NCBI RefSeq assembly: GCF_002995495.1
Contig: NZ_PVZV01000004.1
Location: forward strand, 620,001-684,000
Length of the DNA: 64,000 nt
Direction of reading: 5' to 3'
From: Actinocorallia populi
GTDB taxonomy: Bacteria; Actinomycetota; Actinomycetes; Streptosporangiales; Streptosporangiaceae
Part shown: one piece after another, positions 28,501 to 36,742 of the stretch
Numbering within the stretch: position 1 is the stretch's first letter
Layout of the letters: each line of letters starts with the position of its first letter
Program-made: the position numbers and the translations under genes
The notes under the pieces: model-generated
What the model was told of the DNA's origin: nothing
Databases searched by the model: none
The model's input: the letters and a program-made list of their open reading frames with translations, nothing else

Positions 28501-28649
28501 TCACCCCGTCGCTGCAGTGGTCGGTGCTGTCCGCGCACGCCGAACGCGTCGCCCCCGGCGCCGTCTCCCGGATCAAGGCCGAATACGGTGAACGGCGCGG
28601 CCCCGACCTGCTGGCCGAGACACGCGCCGTCCTGGAACACCTGGTCTGA
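25554..28649 (+). CDS. AfsR/BTAD-type regulator with NB-ARC ATPase
   Basis: A 1031-residue regulator. An N-terminal winged helix (about 1-85) is followed by a bacterial transcriptional activation domain (about 90-235), an NB-ARC ATPase (P-loop GPGGLGKTR near 285, LVLDNCEHL Walker B, GLPLAIELAA), the winged region WSWNLLGEGERRSLRRLS, and TPR-like repeats to the end. Proteins of this architecture control secondary metabolism or export genes. ATG at 25554. The ABC exporter converges with it, with a 6-nt gap between stops. Confidence 0.85.
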   Translation: MPIVLSLLDGVRWRGRPVVGERAQALLAALALAGRAVNAERLVAEVWGDDEPANPAKALQVLVSRTRTAVGAQALATEGGGYRLEVPPDRIDACRLHDLAARARALLAEDPVEAAATAQEALTLGGGTPPPEDGGPLAEIRRRAERDMASARVVLARARSRSGDHGPALPELEEAVRVHPEDEGTLADLLRSEAAVRGTGAALDRFERHRTDLRDRIGADVGPELRRVHRELLALDNPVRAGVRFDATPMLGRDDDLRRVRALLTTSRVVSILGPGGLGKTRLAHAVAREAPQPVVRFVELVGVTAPEDLVGEVGSALGVRDSVTGRRTLTPRQRADVRARIAQQLDLAPTLLVLDNCEHLVEAVADLVAYLGATTRELRVLTTTRSPLAIAAEHVYPLPQLVPRDAVELFRDRATAARPGVRLDEEDVRAVVARLDGLPLAIELAAAKVRVMSPAEIARRLEDRFALLRGGDRSAPSRHRTLLAVIDWSWNLLGEGERRSLRRLSAFPDGFTLAAAEEVLGDDALDGVAELVEQSLLTVVETADGVRFRMLETVREFGRKQLETAGETAAARAAVRAWAVGHADRHGVRLYSPEQVDAMDGLRSEETNLADILREALAEPDPEAVVVLFSALGGYWSICGDHPRSIALTPAVAAALTGWTPPPRLLDRTRMALSTALLNATIVSSEEAETLALLLSRLGADSANPAVRALVTALLATVTDPENGVDELTADPDPMIRVIALSWLSHDRENAGDPVAAIEAVQAALALIGDDNGPWHRAVLHTQLTGLYAHLGDSAAAAAHAAEALPALDRLGAVDDAVQIRAVLVTAALVEGRRDEAARMIDDLEALATQSTYSEVLAVSSSRAELALADGDIAEGLRRHREAAEALRNLHVPGTPWAVLGEAVALSAFAQRSEGDDGSDLFGSLRAKAMVLFDPDHTFRDFPLMGMVLAGLGIWSLLKGALPAEEAVRLLVLADRFAYNQFTPSLQWSVLSAHAERVAPGAVSRIKAEYGERRGPDLLAETRAVLEHLV

Positions 28650-28655
28650 GGCCGC

Positions 28656-29492
28656 CTACATCTTGCGGGAGTACGAGCGGACCGCCAGCGGCGCGAACAC
28701 CGCGACGACGACCGCGCAGCCGGCGACCGCCCAGCCGACCTCGGCCGTCACCGTCCCGTCGTTGAACAGGTCCCGCACCGCGGAGACGACGTGCGACACC
28801 GGGTTGACCTTCACGAACGCCTGCAGCCACCCGGGCAGCGTCTCGGCCGGGACGAAGGCGTTGGACAGGAAGGTGAGCGGGAACATGATCATCATCGAGA
28901 TGCCCTGGACGCTCTGCGCCGACCGCGCCCTCGTGCCCAGCCAGGTGAAGATCCACGCCAGCGACCAGCCCGCGACCACGGTGAGCAGGACCCCGCCGAC
29001 GCAGCCGAGCACACCGCCGCCCGGCCGGTACCCGATGAGCAGACCGGTGACGAGCGTCAGCACCGACGCGATGCCGTAACGGATCAGGTCGGCGATCATC
29101 GGCCCGGCCAGCGGCGCGATCCGCGCGATCGGCAGCGACTTGAACCGGTCGAAGACCCCCTTGTCCATGTCCTCCCGCAACTGCACGCCCGTCGCCATGC
29201 AGACGGTCAGGGCCGTCTGGGCGAGGATGCCGGGAATCAGTACCGGCAGGTAGTCCGACACGCTCCCGGAGACCGCACCACCGAAGATGAACGCGAACAT
29301 CGCCGTGAACAGCAGCGGCTGGATGATGACGTCGACGAACTGCTCCGGCTTGCGGACCATCTTCTTCAGAGCCCGCCACGCCATCGCCATGGTCTGGACC
29401 CAGGTGTCCCGGAACGAACTGCGGGGCTTGGTGCGGGCGACCAGGACGGACGCGTCGACGCGCCGGGAGCCGAGAGTGGTCATCGTGGTCAT
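28656..29492 (-). CDS. ABC-2 permease (DrrB-like)
   Basis: A 278-residue protein with six membrane helices and the ABC-2 layout of daunorubicin-type exporter permeases: REDMDKGVFDRFKSLPIAR is the typical cytoplasmic coupling segment. It pairs with the ATPase upstream, which overlaps its start by 4 nt (ATGA). Exported compound unknown. Confidence 0.87.
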   Translation of the reverse strand: MTTMTTLGSRRVDASVLVARTKPRSSFRDTWVQTMAMAWRALKKMVRKPEQFVDVIIQPLLFTAMFAFIFGGAVSGSVSDYLPVLIPGILAQTALTVCMATGVQLREDMDKGVFDRFKSLPIARIAPLAGPMIADLIRYGIASVLTLVTGLLIGYRPGGGVLGCVGGVLLTVVAGWSLAWIFTWLGTRARSAQSVQGISMMIMFPLTFLSNAFVPAETLPGWLQAFVKVNPVSHVVSAVRDLFNDGTVTAEVGWAVAGCAVVVAVFAPLAVRSYSRKM

Positions 29493-30460
29493 CGGGCCGC
29501 CTCCATTGCGGTTTCGTCGTCGGCGCCGTGGCCGGTCAGCGCCAGGAAGACCTCGTCCAGCGTCGGCTTGGCGACGCTCACCGAGGAGATGCCGAGGCCC
29601 GCCTCACGCAGACCGATCAGCACGTCCGCGGCCCGGTCGGGATCGGGCAGGGGAACGTTCATGCGTCCGGACTCCGGAGTGAGGACCGGCTCCTCGCCCA
29701 GCAGCCGGCGGACGACGGCCGCGGCCAGCGCGATGTCGGAGCCGTCCACCAGACCGAGCTGCAGAGCCGAGTCCCCGACCTGCGACTTCAACGCGTCGGG
29801 AGTGTCCTCGGCGACCTTCCGCCCCCGGTCGATCACGGCCACCCGGTCGGCCAGCTGATCGGCCTCGTCCAGATACTGGGTGGTGAGGAGGATCGTGGAA
29901 CCCTCGGTGACCAGCTCCCGGATCGTGTCCCACATCTGCCCCCGGGTCCTCGGATCGAGACCGGTCGTGGGCTCGTCCAGAAAGATCAGCGGCGGCCGGG
30001 TGATCAGGCTCGACGCCAGGTCGAGCCGTCGGCGCATACCCCCGCTGAACTGGGACAGAGGACGGTCGGCCGCCTCCTGGAGTCCGAACCGTTCGAGCAG
30101 GTCTTTGGCGATGCTCTTGGCTCGAGCACTGGTCAGGCCTTGTAGACGGGCGAACAGCCACAGGTTCTCCCGCGCGGTCAGGTCCTCGTCCACCGAGGCG
30201 TACTGGCCTGTGACACCTACCAGTTGCCGAATGCGGTGGGGTTCTCGTCGGACGTCGACGCCGAAGATCTCCGCACGTCCTCCGTCGATCGGCAGCAGGG
30301 TGGCCAGCATCCGGAGCATGGTGGTCTTTCCTGCGCCGTTGGGACCGAGGACTCCGAAGATCTCTCCCTGCCGTACCTGGAGATCGACTCCGTCCACGGC
30401 TCGGAAATCGCCGAAGCTCTTGACCAAACCGTCGGCTTGGACGGCGTTGAGATCTGCCAC
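29489..30460 (-). CDS. ABC ATPase of drug-export type (DrrA-like)
   Basis: A 323-residue protein with Walker A GPNGAGKTT, Q-loop, signature FSGGMRRRLDLA, Walker B LIFLDEPTTGLDP, and the C-terminal domain of about 90 residues that is typical of DrrA (ends in VFLALTGHG). It energises the DrrB-like permease. Start ATG 30460. Upstream lies a long non-coding stretch that must hold the promoter. Confidence 0.9.
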   Translation of the reverse strand: MADLNAVQADGLVKSFGDFRAVDGVDLQVRQGEIFGVLGPNGAGKTTMLRMLATLLPIDGGRAEIFGVDVRREPHRIRQLVGVTGQYASVDEDLTARENLWLFARLQGLTSARAKSIAKDLLERFGLQEAADRPLSQFSGGMRRRLDLASSLITRPPLIFLDEPTTGLDPRTRGQMWDTIRELVTEGSTILLTTQYLDEADQLADRVAVIDRGRKVAEDTPDALKSQVGDSALQLGLVDGSDIALAAAVVRRLLGEEPVLTPESGRMNVPLPDPDRAADVLIGLREAGLGISSVSVAKPTLDEVFLALTGHGADDETAMEAAR

Positions 30461-31538
30461 GACATGCCCCCTCTCAGGCGCCGGGTACCTCCTGGCGCTT
30501 GAGGAGAGCTTCTGCTTTATGGGATTCGTCGTGGCTTCAGGTCGGTTTCATCCTTGCTTTGGCGGTTTCATTGGCTTGGGCGTCAGTGGTGCGGGTGGCG
30601 TGAACCGGCTGGTCCTCCAGGAGGTGCGCAGTCGGGTTCGCGGTGGTCAGTCCGGGGTGTTGGGGGCTTTGAGCTTCGTGAACGTTGTTTGAGAGCTCGG
30701 TATCTGCCGCCGGGCCTGGTCGGTGTTCAGGCCGAGGATCAGCGGCCGATGTTCGACAGCGGAGGCTCGGTGTCGGCGGACCCGTACTGGTACATGTGCT
30801 TCCGCGTTTCGAGGCCGCGGCTCGCGTGGGGCGGGTGAAGGAGCCGTCTGAGACGGTCAGATCGGCGATGCGCGCGGAGGTCGGCGGGTAGGGGTTCGGG
30901 AGGCCTCTGCACGGAATTCGGTCTTGGCCTTCATCGCGTGTCGTCGCTGGTTGATGTGATGCTGGAACGTGGTGAACAACCGACTTTCGTCCGGGTACTC
31001 CCGATGACGAGCGGGATCTGGCGGTAGCGGCCATGCGGTGCGTGTCATCCCGGATGACGTCTCCGTTGATTACCGGCACCCAGCCGAGGGGCGTCGACCC
31101 GAACAGGGCGCCGAAGTCACCGTCGGGGTCGGCGGCGGGCCTGTCGAGCAGGCACCACGTCATCGTCCGCAAATCGGTGCAGCCGAGGGAGGTGGCGAAC
31201 TCCCTGCCGACGTCGCGGCCTTGTCCTTGACGACCGGTCCGAGCGAGGCGCCGACACGTCTGCCGCTCTGGGAGATCGTCCCATGGAACAGGCTTTGGAA
31301 GAAGGTCGGTTGCATGCAGACGCCGGCGGACTCGGATGCTGCTCAGGGGTGCCGCCGATGCTGACCCGCTCCCCACGGCATCGCCTGCCGTTGTAGCCGC
31401 CGAGCCTCTCCGGCCGGCTCAGGCAGGGCCAGGAAGCCCACCTTCGGCGTCCAGCGGCGCGGGAGCCTCAGCAGCACCCCGCGCCACCGGCAGGTCCTTC
31501 GACCTCACGGCCGGAGATGCGTGGACGTTACTGCAGGG
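30461..31538. other. 1.08 kb without a supportable gene
   Basis: Frames of up to 279 codons exist but show no domain, poor amino-acid composition and no ribosome sites. Base composition is lower in GC than the left part. It marks the passage from core to accessory DNA and may be decayed gene sequence. Confidence 0.5.
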
Positions 31539-32093
31539 CTAACGCTTGACGGTCAGCTTCAGCAGCTTGGGCAGAGGCTTGTTCTTCTTGGGCGTGCAGG
31601 TCATCGGCACGGACGAGCCGAGCGCCACCGCGGTGACCTTGATCTTGCCCATGGTCAGCGTGACCTTCCCCGCCTTCTTCAACTTCACCTTGCCGGTCAG
31701 CTTCCCGATCGGGATCTTGCGCTTGGCCTTGACCGGACCGGTCTTCTTCGCCCCCGACGCATTGATGGAGGTCTTCTGCGCACCCGAAGCCATGAACTTG
31801 CCGGTGGTCTTCCACGAGTCGACGGCGACCGGCGACACCCCGGGCAACGCCGAGAGATCCGCAGTGATCTTCACCGTGTCACCCACGGAACGCTTGGTCG
31901 ACCCCTTCATGGTGACCCGGGCGTTGTAGTCGAAGTGAGTGGAGAAGATGACGCAGTCATAGGCCACGGTCCCGGTGCCGGCCGAGGCAGGGGCACCGCC
32001 GAGCCCCACGGTCGCCAACATGACCGCGCCGGCACCGAGGCCCAGACCGCGCAGCGCCCCGTACCGCTTCGTCTTCATCGGGCTGGTCGACAT
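31539..32093 (-). CDS. Exported protein with basic C-terminal half
   Basis: A 184-residue protein starting MSTSPMKTKRYG with GGAG before ATG 32093. A signal peptide ends at GAPASAG; the mature protein begins GTGTVAYDC and has beta-rich segments (FDYNARVTMKG, GDTVKITADLS) followed by a Lys-rich repeat-like part (GKLTGKVKLKKAGKVTLTM). Layout and YDC start resemble the exported DUF6801-type proteins, but I am not certain. Two Cys may pair (YDC and MTC). Confidence 0.6.
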   Translation of the reverse strand: MSTSPMKTKRYGALRGLGLGAGAVMLATVGLGGAPASAGTGTVAYDCVIFSTHFDYNARVTMKGSTKRSVGDTVKITADLSALPGVSPVAVDSWKTTGKFMASGAQKTSINASGAKKTGPVKAKRKIPIGKLTGKVKLKKAGKVTLTMGKIKVTAVALGSSVPMTCTPKKNKPLPKLLKLTVKR

Positions 32094-32280
32094 GAACCGC
32101 TCCTTCTGTCGCGTGCAGGTCACGATGACGTGCACGGAAGCACGCCGCAGGCTCTCGATCGCACCATCGGTCCGCATACGATCGAGCACGCTCCCGGTGT
32201 TTCGTTAGAGGAAACACGGTTTCGCACTATGTGACTAGAAGACCCTTTCGTGCCCTCCACTGTCAAGACATGACCCCGAA

Positions 32281-32863
32281 CGATTCCTTCTCCAGCGCGC
32301 CGTCGCCTTCTGTCTTGAGGCGGGCCCGGCCCACGTCGTCGGCGCGGTCCTGGAGCTGAACGGCGGCCGGCTCTTGGGTCCACGCCCAAGATCAAGGCGG
32401 GTCGGCGAGTGGTCGCTCACCCGAAAGAGAGATCCTGACGCTGCGGCTCCACCTGGAGGAGCTCGCCGAACCGGAAGCCGACGGCCGGGCGTTCGTCGGG
32501 CTTCGGGGCGGGCCGCTGCGGCGCTCTGGCCTCCGCCGGATCTGGAACAAGGCGCGGGTCGACGTGGACCTTCCCGTTCTGTACTTCCATGCTCTCCGGC
32601 ATGTCGGCAACACCCTGGCGGCCTCCACCAGAGCGAGCCTGAAAGAGTTGATGTCCCGCATAGGCCACGCCTCCACCCGTGCGGCACCGATCTACCAACA
32701 CGCCACGACCGAGCGGGACAAGGCGATCGCCCAAACTCTCGGGAGCGCCTTCAAAGCGGCCCAGGGCGGCAACGGCAAGGACACGAAAGCGATCGGGCAC
32801 AGACGGCCAAGAAGGGCCGGTGAAATGCGAAGGTCCCAAGTCGGGATCATGATCCTGACCTAG
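32281..32863 (+). pseudogene. Decayed tyrosine integrase, frameshifted
   Basis: Two frames together give a C-terminal integrase domain. KIKAGRRVVAHPKE (frame of 32374-32425) continues after a 2-nt shift near 32430 as LTLRLHLEELAE, then RRIWNKARV, FHALRHVGNTLAA (catalytic H-x2-R) and LMSRIGHASTRAAPIYQHAT (catalytic Tyr). No N-terminal half or start codon exists. Upstream, 32290-32370 reads AHVVGAVLELNGG, which looks like the tail of a short-chain dehydrogenase, so two remnants are joined here. It is different from the intact integrase at 33085. Confidence 0.7.
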
Positions 32864-32878
32864 GCCTTAGCGGTAGAG

Positions 32879-32919
32879 AGCGGATGACGGGAATCGAACC
32901 CGCGTAGCTAGTTTGGAAG
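32879..32919 (-). tRNA. tRNA-Gly(TCC) 3' fragment, probable attachment site
   Basis: On the minus strand, CTTCCAA (anticodon loop, TCC) is followed by ACTAG CTAC, a complete T-arm GCGGGTTCGATTCCCGT and the acceptor strand CATCCGC, 41 nt in all. The 5' side of the anticodon stem does not pair and no D-arm is present, so it is not a working tRNA. A GCGGACG at 32930-32936 could be a remnant of the 5' acceptor strand, or chance. Break in the anticodon loop beside an integrase is the pattern of tRNA-targeted integration. Confidence 0.7.
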
Positions 32920-33084
32920 CGAGCTCGGGCGTCCGCTTTGCCAAGTCGTGACCTGGGTAGGGATTGATTAACCTGCTGGTCAGAGCCGGTTTTCGTGTCG
33001 GCCGGTGCAAGATCGTTTCACTGCGTATCAGCATGATCCAGTGACAAATGAGTGACAAATGATCAAGGTGCGAGGAGGTTCTCC

Positions 33085-34551
33085 GTGGGATTCACTCGGC
33101 AGCGGATCGGTAAGAACGGCAAGATCAGCTACCAGGCTCTGTACGACGACGCGTCCGGGGTTCGGCAGACCGCCGGGACCTTCGGGACGTTGAAGGAATC
33201 CGAGCGGGCGTGGCAGGCGGCCGAGGCGAAGATCGCCGAAGGGCGAACATGGGATCCGCGACGAAGTAGACAGAAGTTCGGCACGTACGTCATGGAGACG
33301 TGGCTGCCGAACCACCGGATCGAGCTCAGCACCAAGCAGGACTACCTGGGGGCTCTGCGGACGCACATCCTGCCGTACTTCGAGAACATGCGGATGTGTG
33401 ACATCAGCTCCCAGGACGTCCGTTCCTGGATCACGGGGCTCAAGACGAAGGAGGTCGGCAGGCACCGGATCGCCTACTGCAAGGGCGCGGTCCTGAACGC
33501 CATCTTCACAACCGCGGTCAACGACGGCGTCATCCTGCTGCACCCGAGTAGGGGAGTGCCCACCGATCCGATCCCGGAGAAGCCGCGCCGGATCATTACA
33601 GCGGACGAGTTCGACCAGATCTATGCGGCGCTCCCTGACGAGACCTCACGGCTCCTCGTCGAGACGGCCATCGAGAGTGGCCTGCGTTGGGGCGAGCTGG
33701 CTGAGCTCCGGGTCAAGGACCTCGACTTCGGGACGAACATCCTGACCGTCAGCCGCGTGGTCCTCTACCTGTCCTCGGAGATTCATCCTGAAGGCAAGCG
33801 GAACCTGGTCAAGGAGTATCCCAAGGGGCGGAAGTGGCGGAAGCTCAAGCTCAGTGGCCAGATCGCTGCCAAGCTGCAGGCCCACGTCAAAGCCGAGAAC
33901 CTCAAGCGGGACGACCTCTTCTTCTCTCGCCGTCTCGACTACAAGCCAGCCTACGAACCCGTCCAGGATCCTGAGTCTCTCGGCTACACCGAGCCCAACG
34001 AGAACGGCCGGGTCTACCGGCACGGTACGACTACCGCCTACGGGTTGGGCAAGTGTCGCTGCCGGCACTGCCGAGCCGCCGTTGCCGCCTACCGGGCCAA
34101 GCGCCGCGCCGCAGGCAAGGACAGCCCCCGCAAGCCTCGCGTCGTCGACCTCGATCCCCACATGAACGCCACCTGGTTCCGCAACGGCACCTGGCGACCG
34201 GCCTGCGAAGCCGCCGACCTCGGCTTCAACCCCCGCTTCCAGGACCTGCGCCACGCTCACGCGTCCTGGCTCCTCGCGGGCGGAGCCGACCTCCAGGTCG
34301 TGAAGGAACGCCTTGGCCACGCGAAGATCACGACGACGGAGCGCTACCTCCACACGCTGCCGACCGCCGACGAAACCGCCCTCACAGCGCTCAAGAAGAT
34401 CAGGAACATCGAAGTCCCCGAAGACGCGACCACCGCGCTGAAAGCCGAGCTTGAAGCCGCCAACGCCGAGATCGACAAGCTTCGCGCGGTCATCGCCCGG
34501 CAGCTCATCGAGCAGCACTTCGGCTCGGAAACCGGAATGAGCTCGGTGTAG
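33085..34551 (+). CDS. Tyrosine site-specific integrase
   Basis: A 488-residue phage/AICE-type integrase. Arm- and core-binding domains (about 1-170) precede a catalytic domain with Arg in SGLRWGELAELR, HAHASWLLAGG, GHAKITTTERYLH, the Tyr near residue 432. Within the catalytic domain there is an insert of about 80 residues with a Cys cluster (GKCRCRHCRAA) that may bind zinc; such inserts occur in actinobacterial element integrases. Start GTG 33085 follows GAGGAGG; the upstream GTG at 33052 lacks one. It lies beside the tRNA-Gly fragment. Confidence 0.92.
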   Translation: MGFTRQRIGKNGKISYQALYDDASGVRQTAGTFGTLKESERAWQAAEAKIAEGRTWDPRRSRQKFGTYVMETWLPNHRIELSTKQDYLGALRTHILPYFENMRMCDISSQDVRSWITGLKTKEVGRHRIAYCKGAVLNAIFTTAVNDGVILLHPSRGVPTDPIPEKPRRIITADEFDQIYAALPDETSRLLVETAIESGLRWGELAELRVKDLDFGTNILTVSRVVLYLSSEIHPEGKRNLVKEYPKGRKWRKLKLSGQIAAKLQAHVKAENLKRDDLFFSRRLDYKPAYEPVQDPESLGYTEPNENGRVYRHGTTTAYGLGKCRCRHCRAAVAAYRAKRRAAGKDSPRKPRVVDLDPHMNATWFRNGTWRPACEAADLGFNPRFQDLRHAHASWLLAGGADLQVVKERLGHAKITTTERYLHTLPTADETALTALKKIRNIEVPEDATTALKAELEAANAEIDKLRAVIARQLIEQHFGSETGMSSV

Positions 34552-34588
34552 CCACCGAGCGAAGACTCCCGCTGCCGGACGTGAGCAC

Positions 34589-34624
34589 AGAGGCCGGTTC
34601 CCGAATCACCGGGAACCGGCCTCT
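34589..34624 (+). terminator. Terminator after integrase
   Basis: A perfect 15-bp stem (AGAGGCCGGTTCCCG and complement) with a 6-nt loop, 37 nt past the integrase stop. Confidence 0.75.
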
Positions 34625-34685
34625 TGGTACCTGGCGGTCACTCAACCGTGAAAGGCGAACGCAGCCGAACAGCTGCGGCCCGTTC

Positions 34686-34907
34686 TCATGGAGCTTTCCG
34701 CGCCTCTTCTGGCGGGCTCATGAGCTTGATCAGCTCTTTGAGACTGACCTTGTAGCTTGCCCCGACCACGATCACGTGGCAGGGGAACTTGCCTTTCCGT
34801 GCCAGCTCGTAGGCTTTGGTCCGCCCGATCCCCAGGATGCCCGCCGCCGTCATCAGGTTGATGAACGGCGGCAGCGAGCCCAGGTCGTCCAGGGTCGCGT
34901 GCCCCAT
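34686..34907 (-). CDS. AlpA/MerR-like excisionase
   Basis: A 73-residue helix-turn-helix protein: INLMTAAGILGIGRTKAYELARKGKFP is the winged-helix core of the AlpA/excisionase group, followed by VSLKELIKLM. GGAGG precedes its ATG. It probably steers the integrase towards excision. It follows the next gene upstream by 3 nt. Confidence 0.8.
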   Translation of the reverse strand: MGHATLDDLGSLPPFINLMTAAGILGIGRTKAYELARKGKFPCHVIVVGASYKVSLKELIKLMSPPEEARKAP

Positions 34908-34910
34908 GTC

Positions 34911-35420
34911 TCAGGCCTCCTTCCTGGCCTGGACGTCCCGAGCCTGCGGCTTCCGTCCTTTGTCGGTGTCACCGGGGAAGGGCATCCGCACCGCCTCCTC
35001 GACGGTCATCGGGAAGGCCTGGCTCGCCAGCCTCACGGGGTTGAGTTCGGGCTCCGCGTTGATGGCGCGGATCGCGTTCTGCGCACGTCCGAGCGTGGTC
35101 GCGAGCTTCCTCGTCATGGCCCCGGCGGCGAATAGTGCTTCCTGCGCCCGGTGGACATCTGAGTCTGGGCTGTGCCCCAGGTCGTGCCCGAGCCGACCGG
35201 CGTCGAGTTCCTCGCCGAGGAAACGGTGAAGCTGCCGGAGGCTCTGCTCCAGCCCGTACACGGCGACGGCGAGGTTGCCCAAAACGGTGTAGACGGTCCC
35301 GGGATAGGTCAGCCCCGGTGGTCCGGCTGTCGCGTGGTTGAGTTGCCGCACGCCCTCATACAGGTCGCGGGCGATCTGCTCGGTGTGGTCGTCTGCTGCT
35401 TGCTGCCTGTTGTTCGTCAC
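34911..35420 (-). CDS. Hypothetical protein of the integrated element
   Basis: A 169-residue helical protein. GTG 35420 (VTNNRQQAADDH) is chosen because GGAGG lies 9 nt before it and because it overlaps the stop of the preceding small frame (GTGA). Segments VYGLEQSLRQLHRFL and AMTRKLATTLGRAQNAI suggest coiled or bundled helices. No family recognised; similar genes often stand before excisionases in actinobacterial integrative elements. Confidence 0.6.
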   Translation of the reverse strand: MTNNRQQAADDHTEQIARDLYEGVRQLNHATAGPPGLTYPGTVYTVLGNLAVAVYGLEQSLRQLHRFLGEELDAGRLGHDLGHSPDSDVHRAQEALFAAGAMTRKLATTLGRAQNAIRAINAEPELNPVRLASQAFPMTVEEAVRMPFPGDTDKGRKPQARDVQARKEA

Positions 35421-35617
35421 TTGCTGCGCACCTCCACGAAGTGGTCGGGGTCGGCGCAGCACAACGCGGTTCGGCTACCGCGCGAGCCCTCTCGGTGCTC
35501 GCTTGTCGGGTTCCCGTTTCCTCGACTCAGCCATAGGCGCTCCCTTTCTCTTCGACGTCTCCGCGATGCACTGCACGGTGTGCTCGTTGATCGAGCACTG
35601 ACACGCACTTTACCCAA
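35417..35617 (-). CDS. Possible small protein upstream of 34911-35420
   Basis: A frame of up to 66 residues ending TALCCADPDHFVEVRSK whose stop overlaps the next start (GTGA), which suggests coupling. The true start is unclear and the first half is very Arg/Ser-rich. May be real only in its C-terminal part. Confidence 0.3.
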   Translation of the reverse strand: MGKVRVSARSTSTPCSASRRRRRERERLWLSRGNGNPTSEHREGSRGSRTALCCADPDHFVEVRSK

Positions 35618-35759
35618 AGCGACGAATGATTACTCGTAGCGATGTTGCCGGGGTGGCTTTGTCGACGAGAACGGGATCTGGCCCAGAGGCCGTGAAGGCG
35701 TGACCGAAGGACGCCATACGGGCTGTTTACGGTGGTCACCATGCCTTATCTTCCCTCGT

Positions 35760-36698
35760 ATGGATCTTGAAGCTCTGCCGTTGCGGGAAGTCCGGCATGG
35801 GAGATTCGGTGTCAACGAGGTCGATGGCCGGGGCGGGTGCCTGGGCTACGTCTTCGGTGGAGAGCCGCGGTTCGGTGATCTGGCGCGGGTGCTGCGCGAT
35901 GGTGTGATCGTCGCGGACGATCTGCGCGTCGGCTACATCGTGCCGGAAGGTCCGGGCAGCAAGGCCCTGTCGCGGGCGGTTAAGGGAGAATCCTTCCACT
36001 TCGGACTCGGCTTCTCGGGACTGCGGCCACGGGACGTCGTCGAGTGCTACGAGCGCGACCTGCGCGAGTTCCGACCGGGTGAGCCCGCGACGACGCCGAT
36101 CACACACGACTACCGCACCGAGGTGGAGCTGGGCCGGGCCTGGGTGGAACGCCCGTACCTCTTCGAGCGGATCGACGGGCGCGGCGGCGTCGTGCAGTCG
36201 GCGGGCGGCGTGCTTTCGTCGGGCGACCGCGTGCGGGTGGTACGCGGTGGGCAGATCGTCGCGGACGTACTGCGGATCGTTCTCCTTCACGAGGCGTCAG
36301 GCGCCGAAGTTCCCTCGCTCCAGGGGCCTGGCCTGCTCTACGTCGCGTTCGACGAGCTGGAGGCGGGCGATTTGATCGTCGCCTACCGGGTGCCCGAACC
36401 CCGATACCGGGAGCAGCGACTCGGTGAGCTCGGCATCGATCAGGTGCGCCCCGCCGGGCATGGCGCTGTCGCGGTGTCGGGTCCTCTCTTCACCGGGCCG
36501 GTGCGCGCTGGCACCCGCGCCCGTCTCGTCTCCGACGACGAGGTCGTCGCCGACGGGCTCCCCGTTCTGGCCCTGCTGCGCGACGGCCGTCAGGTCTCCG
36601 AGATCGATGACGAGGATTCCCCCTTCGAGATCGTCGTCGAACGGCCGTCGTTGCCCGAGGGCGTCGTCCTGGAGACCTACGGCTACGTCTCATCCTGA
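35760..36698 (+). CDS. Protein of three IF-2-like beta-barrel repeats
   Basis: A 312-residue protein starting MDLEALPLREVRHG. It has three related segments of about 100 residues. Each has a core like RVLRDGVIVADDLRVG, RVVRGGQIVADVLRI, RLVSDDEVVADGLPV, followed by a G(L)GF/AFDEL-type strand and LxxRDVVECYE, LEAGDLIVAYR, LPEGVVLETYG. This matches the C-terminal beta-barrel of translation initiation factor IF-2 (ARVLRDG ... GDVIExY). There is no GTPase domain. No clear ribosome site precedes the ATG. An Imm5-like gene follows after 44 nt. Confidence 0.6.
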   Translation: MDLEALPLREVRHGRFGVNEVDGRGGCLGYVFGGEPRFGDLARVLRDGVIVADDLRVGYIVPEGPGSKALSRAVKGESFHFGLGFSGLRPRDVVECYERDLREFRPGEPATTPITHDYRTEVELGRAWVERPYLFERIDGRGGVVQSAGGVLSSGDRVRVVRGGQIVADVLRIVLLHEASGAEVPSLQGPGLLYVAFDELEAGDLIVAYRVPEPRYREQRLGELGIDQVRPAGHGAVAVSGPLFTGPVRAGTRARLVSDDEVVADGLPVLALLRDGRQVSEIDDEDSPFEIVVERPSLPEGVVLETYGYVSS

Positions 36699-36742
36699 TC
36701 CGGAGCGCTCCGGCCGGGTGGGACCGTGGAAGGATCGGGCCC

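Noticed and set aside
30537-31376. 279-codon minus-strand frame
   Set aside because: No domain, no ribosome site and a composition typical of non-coding frames; reported as a gap instead.
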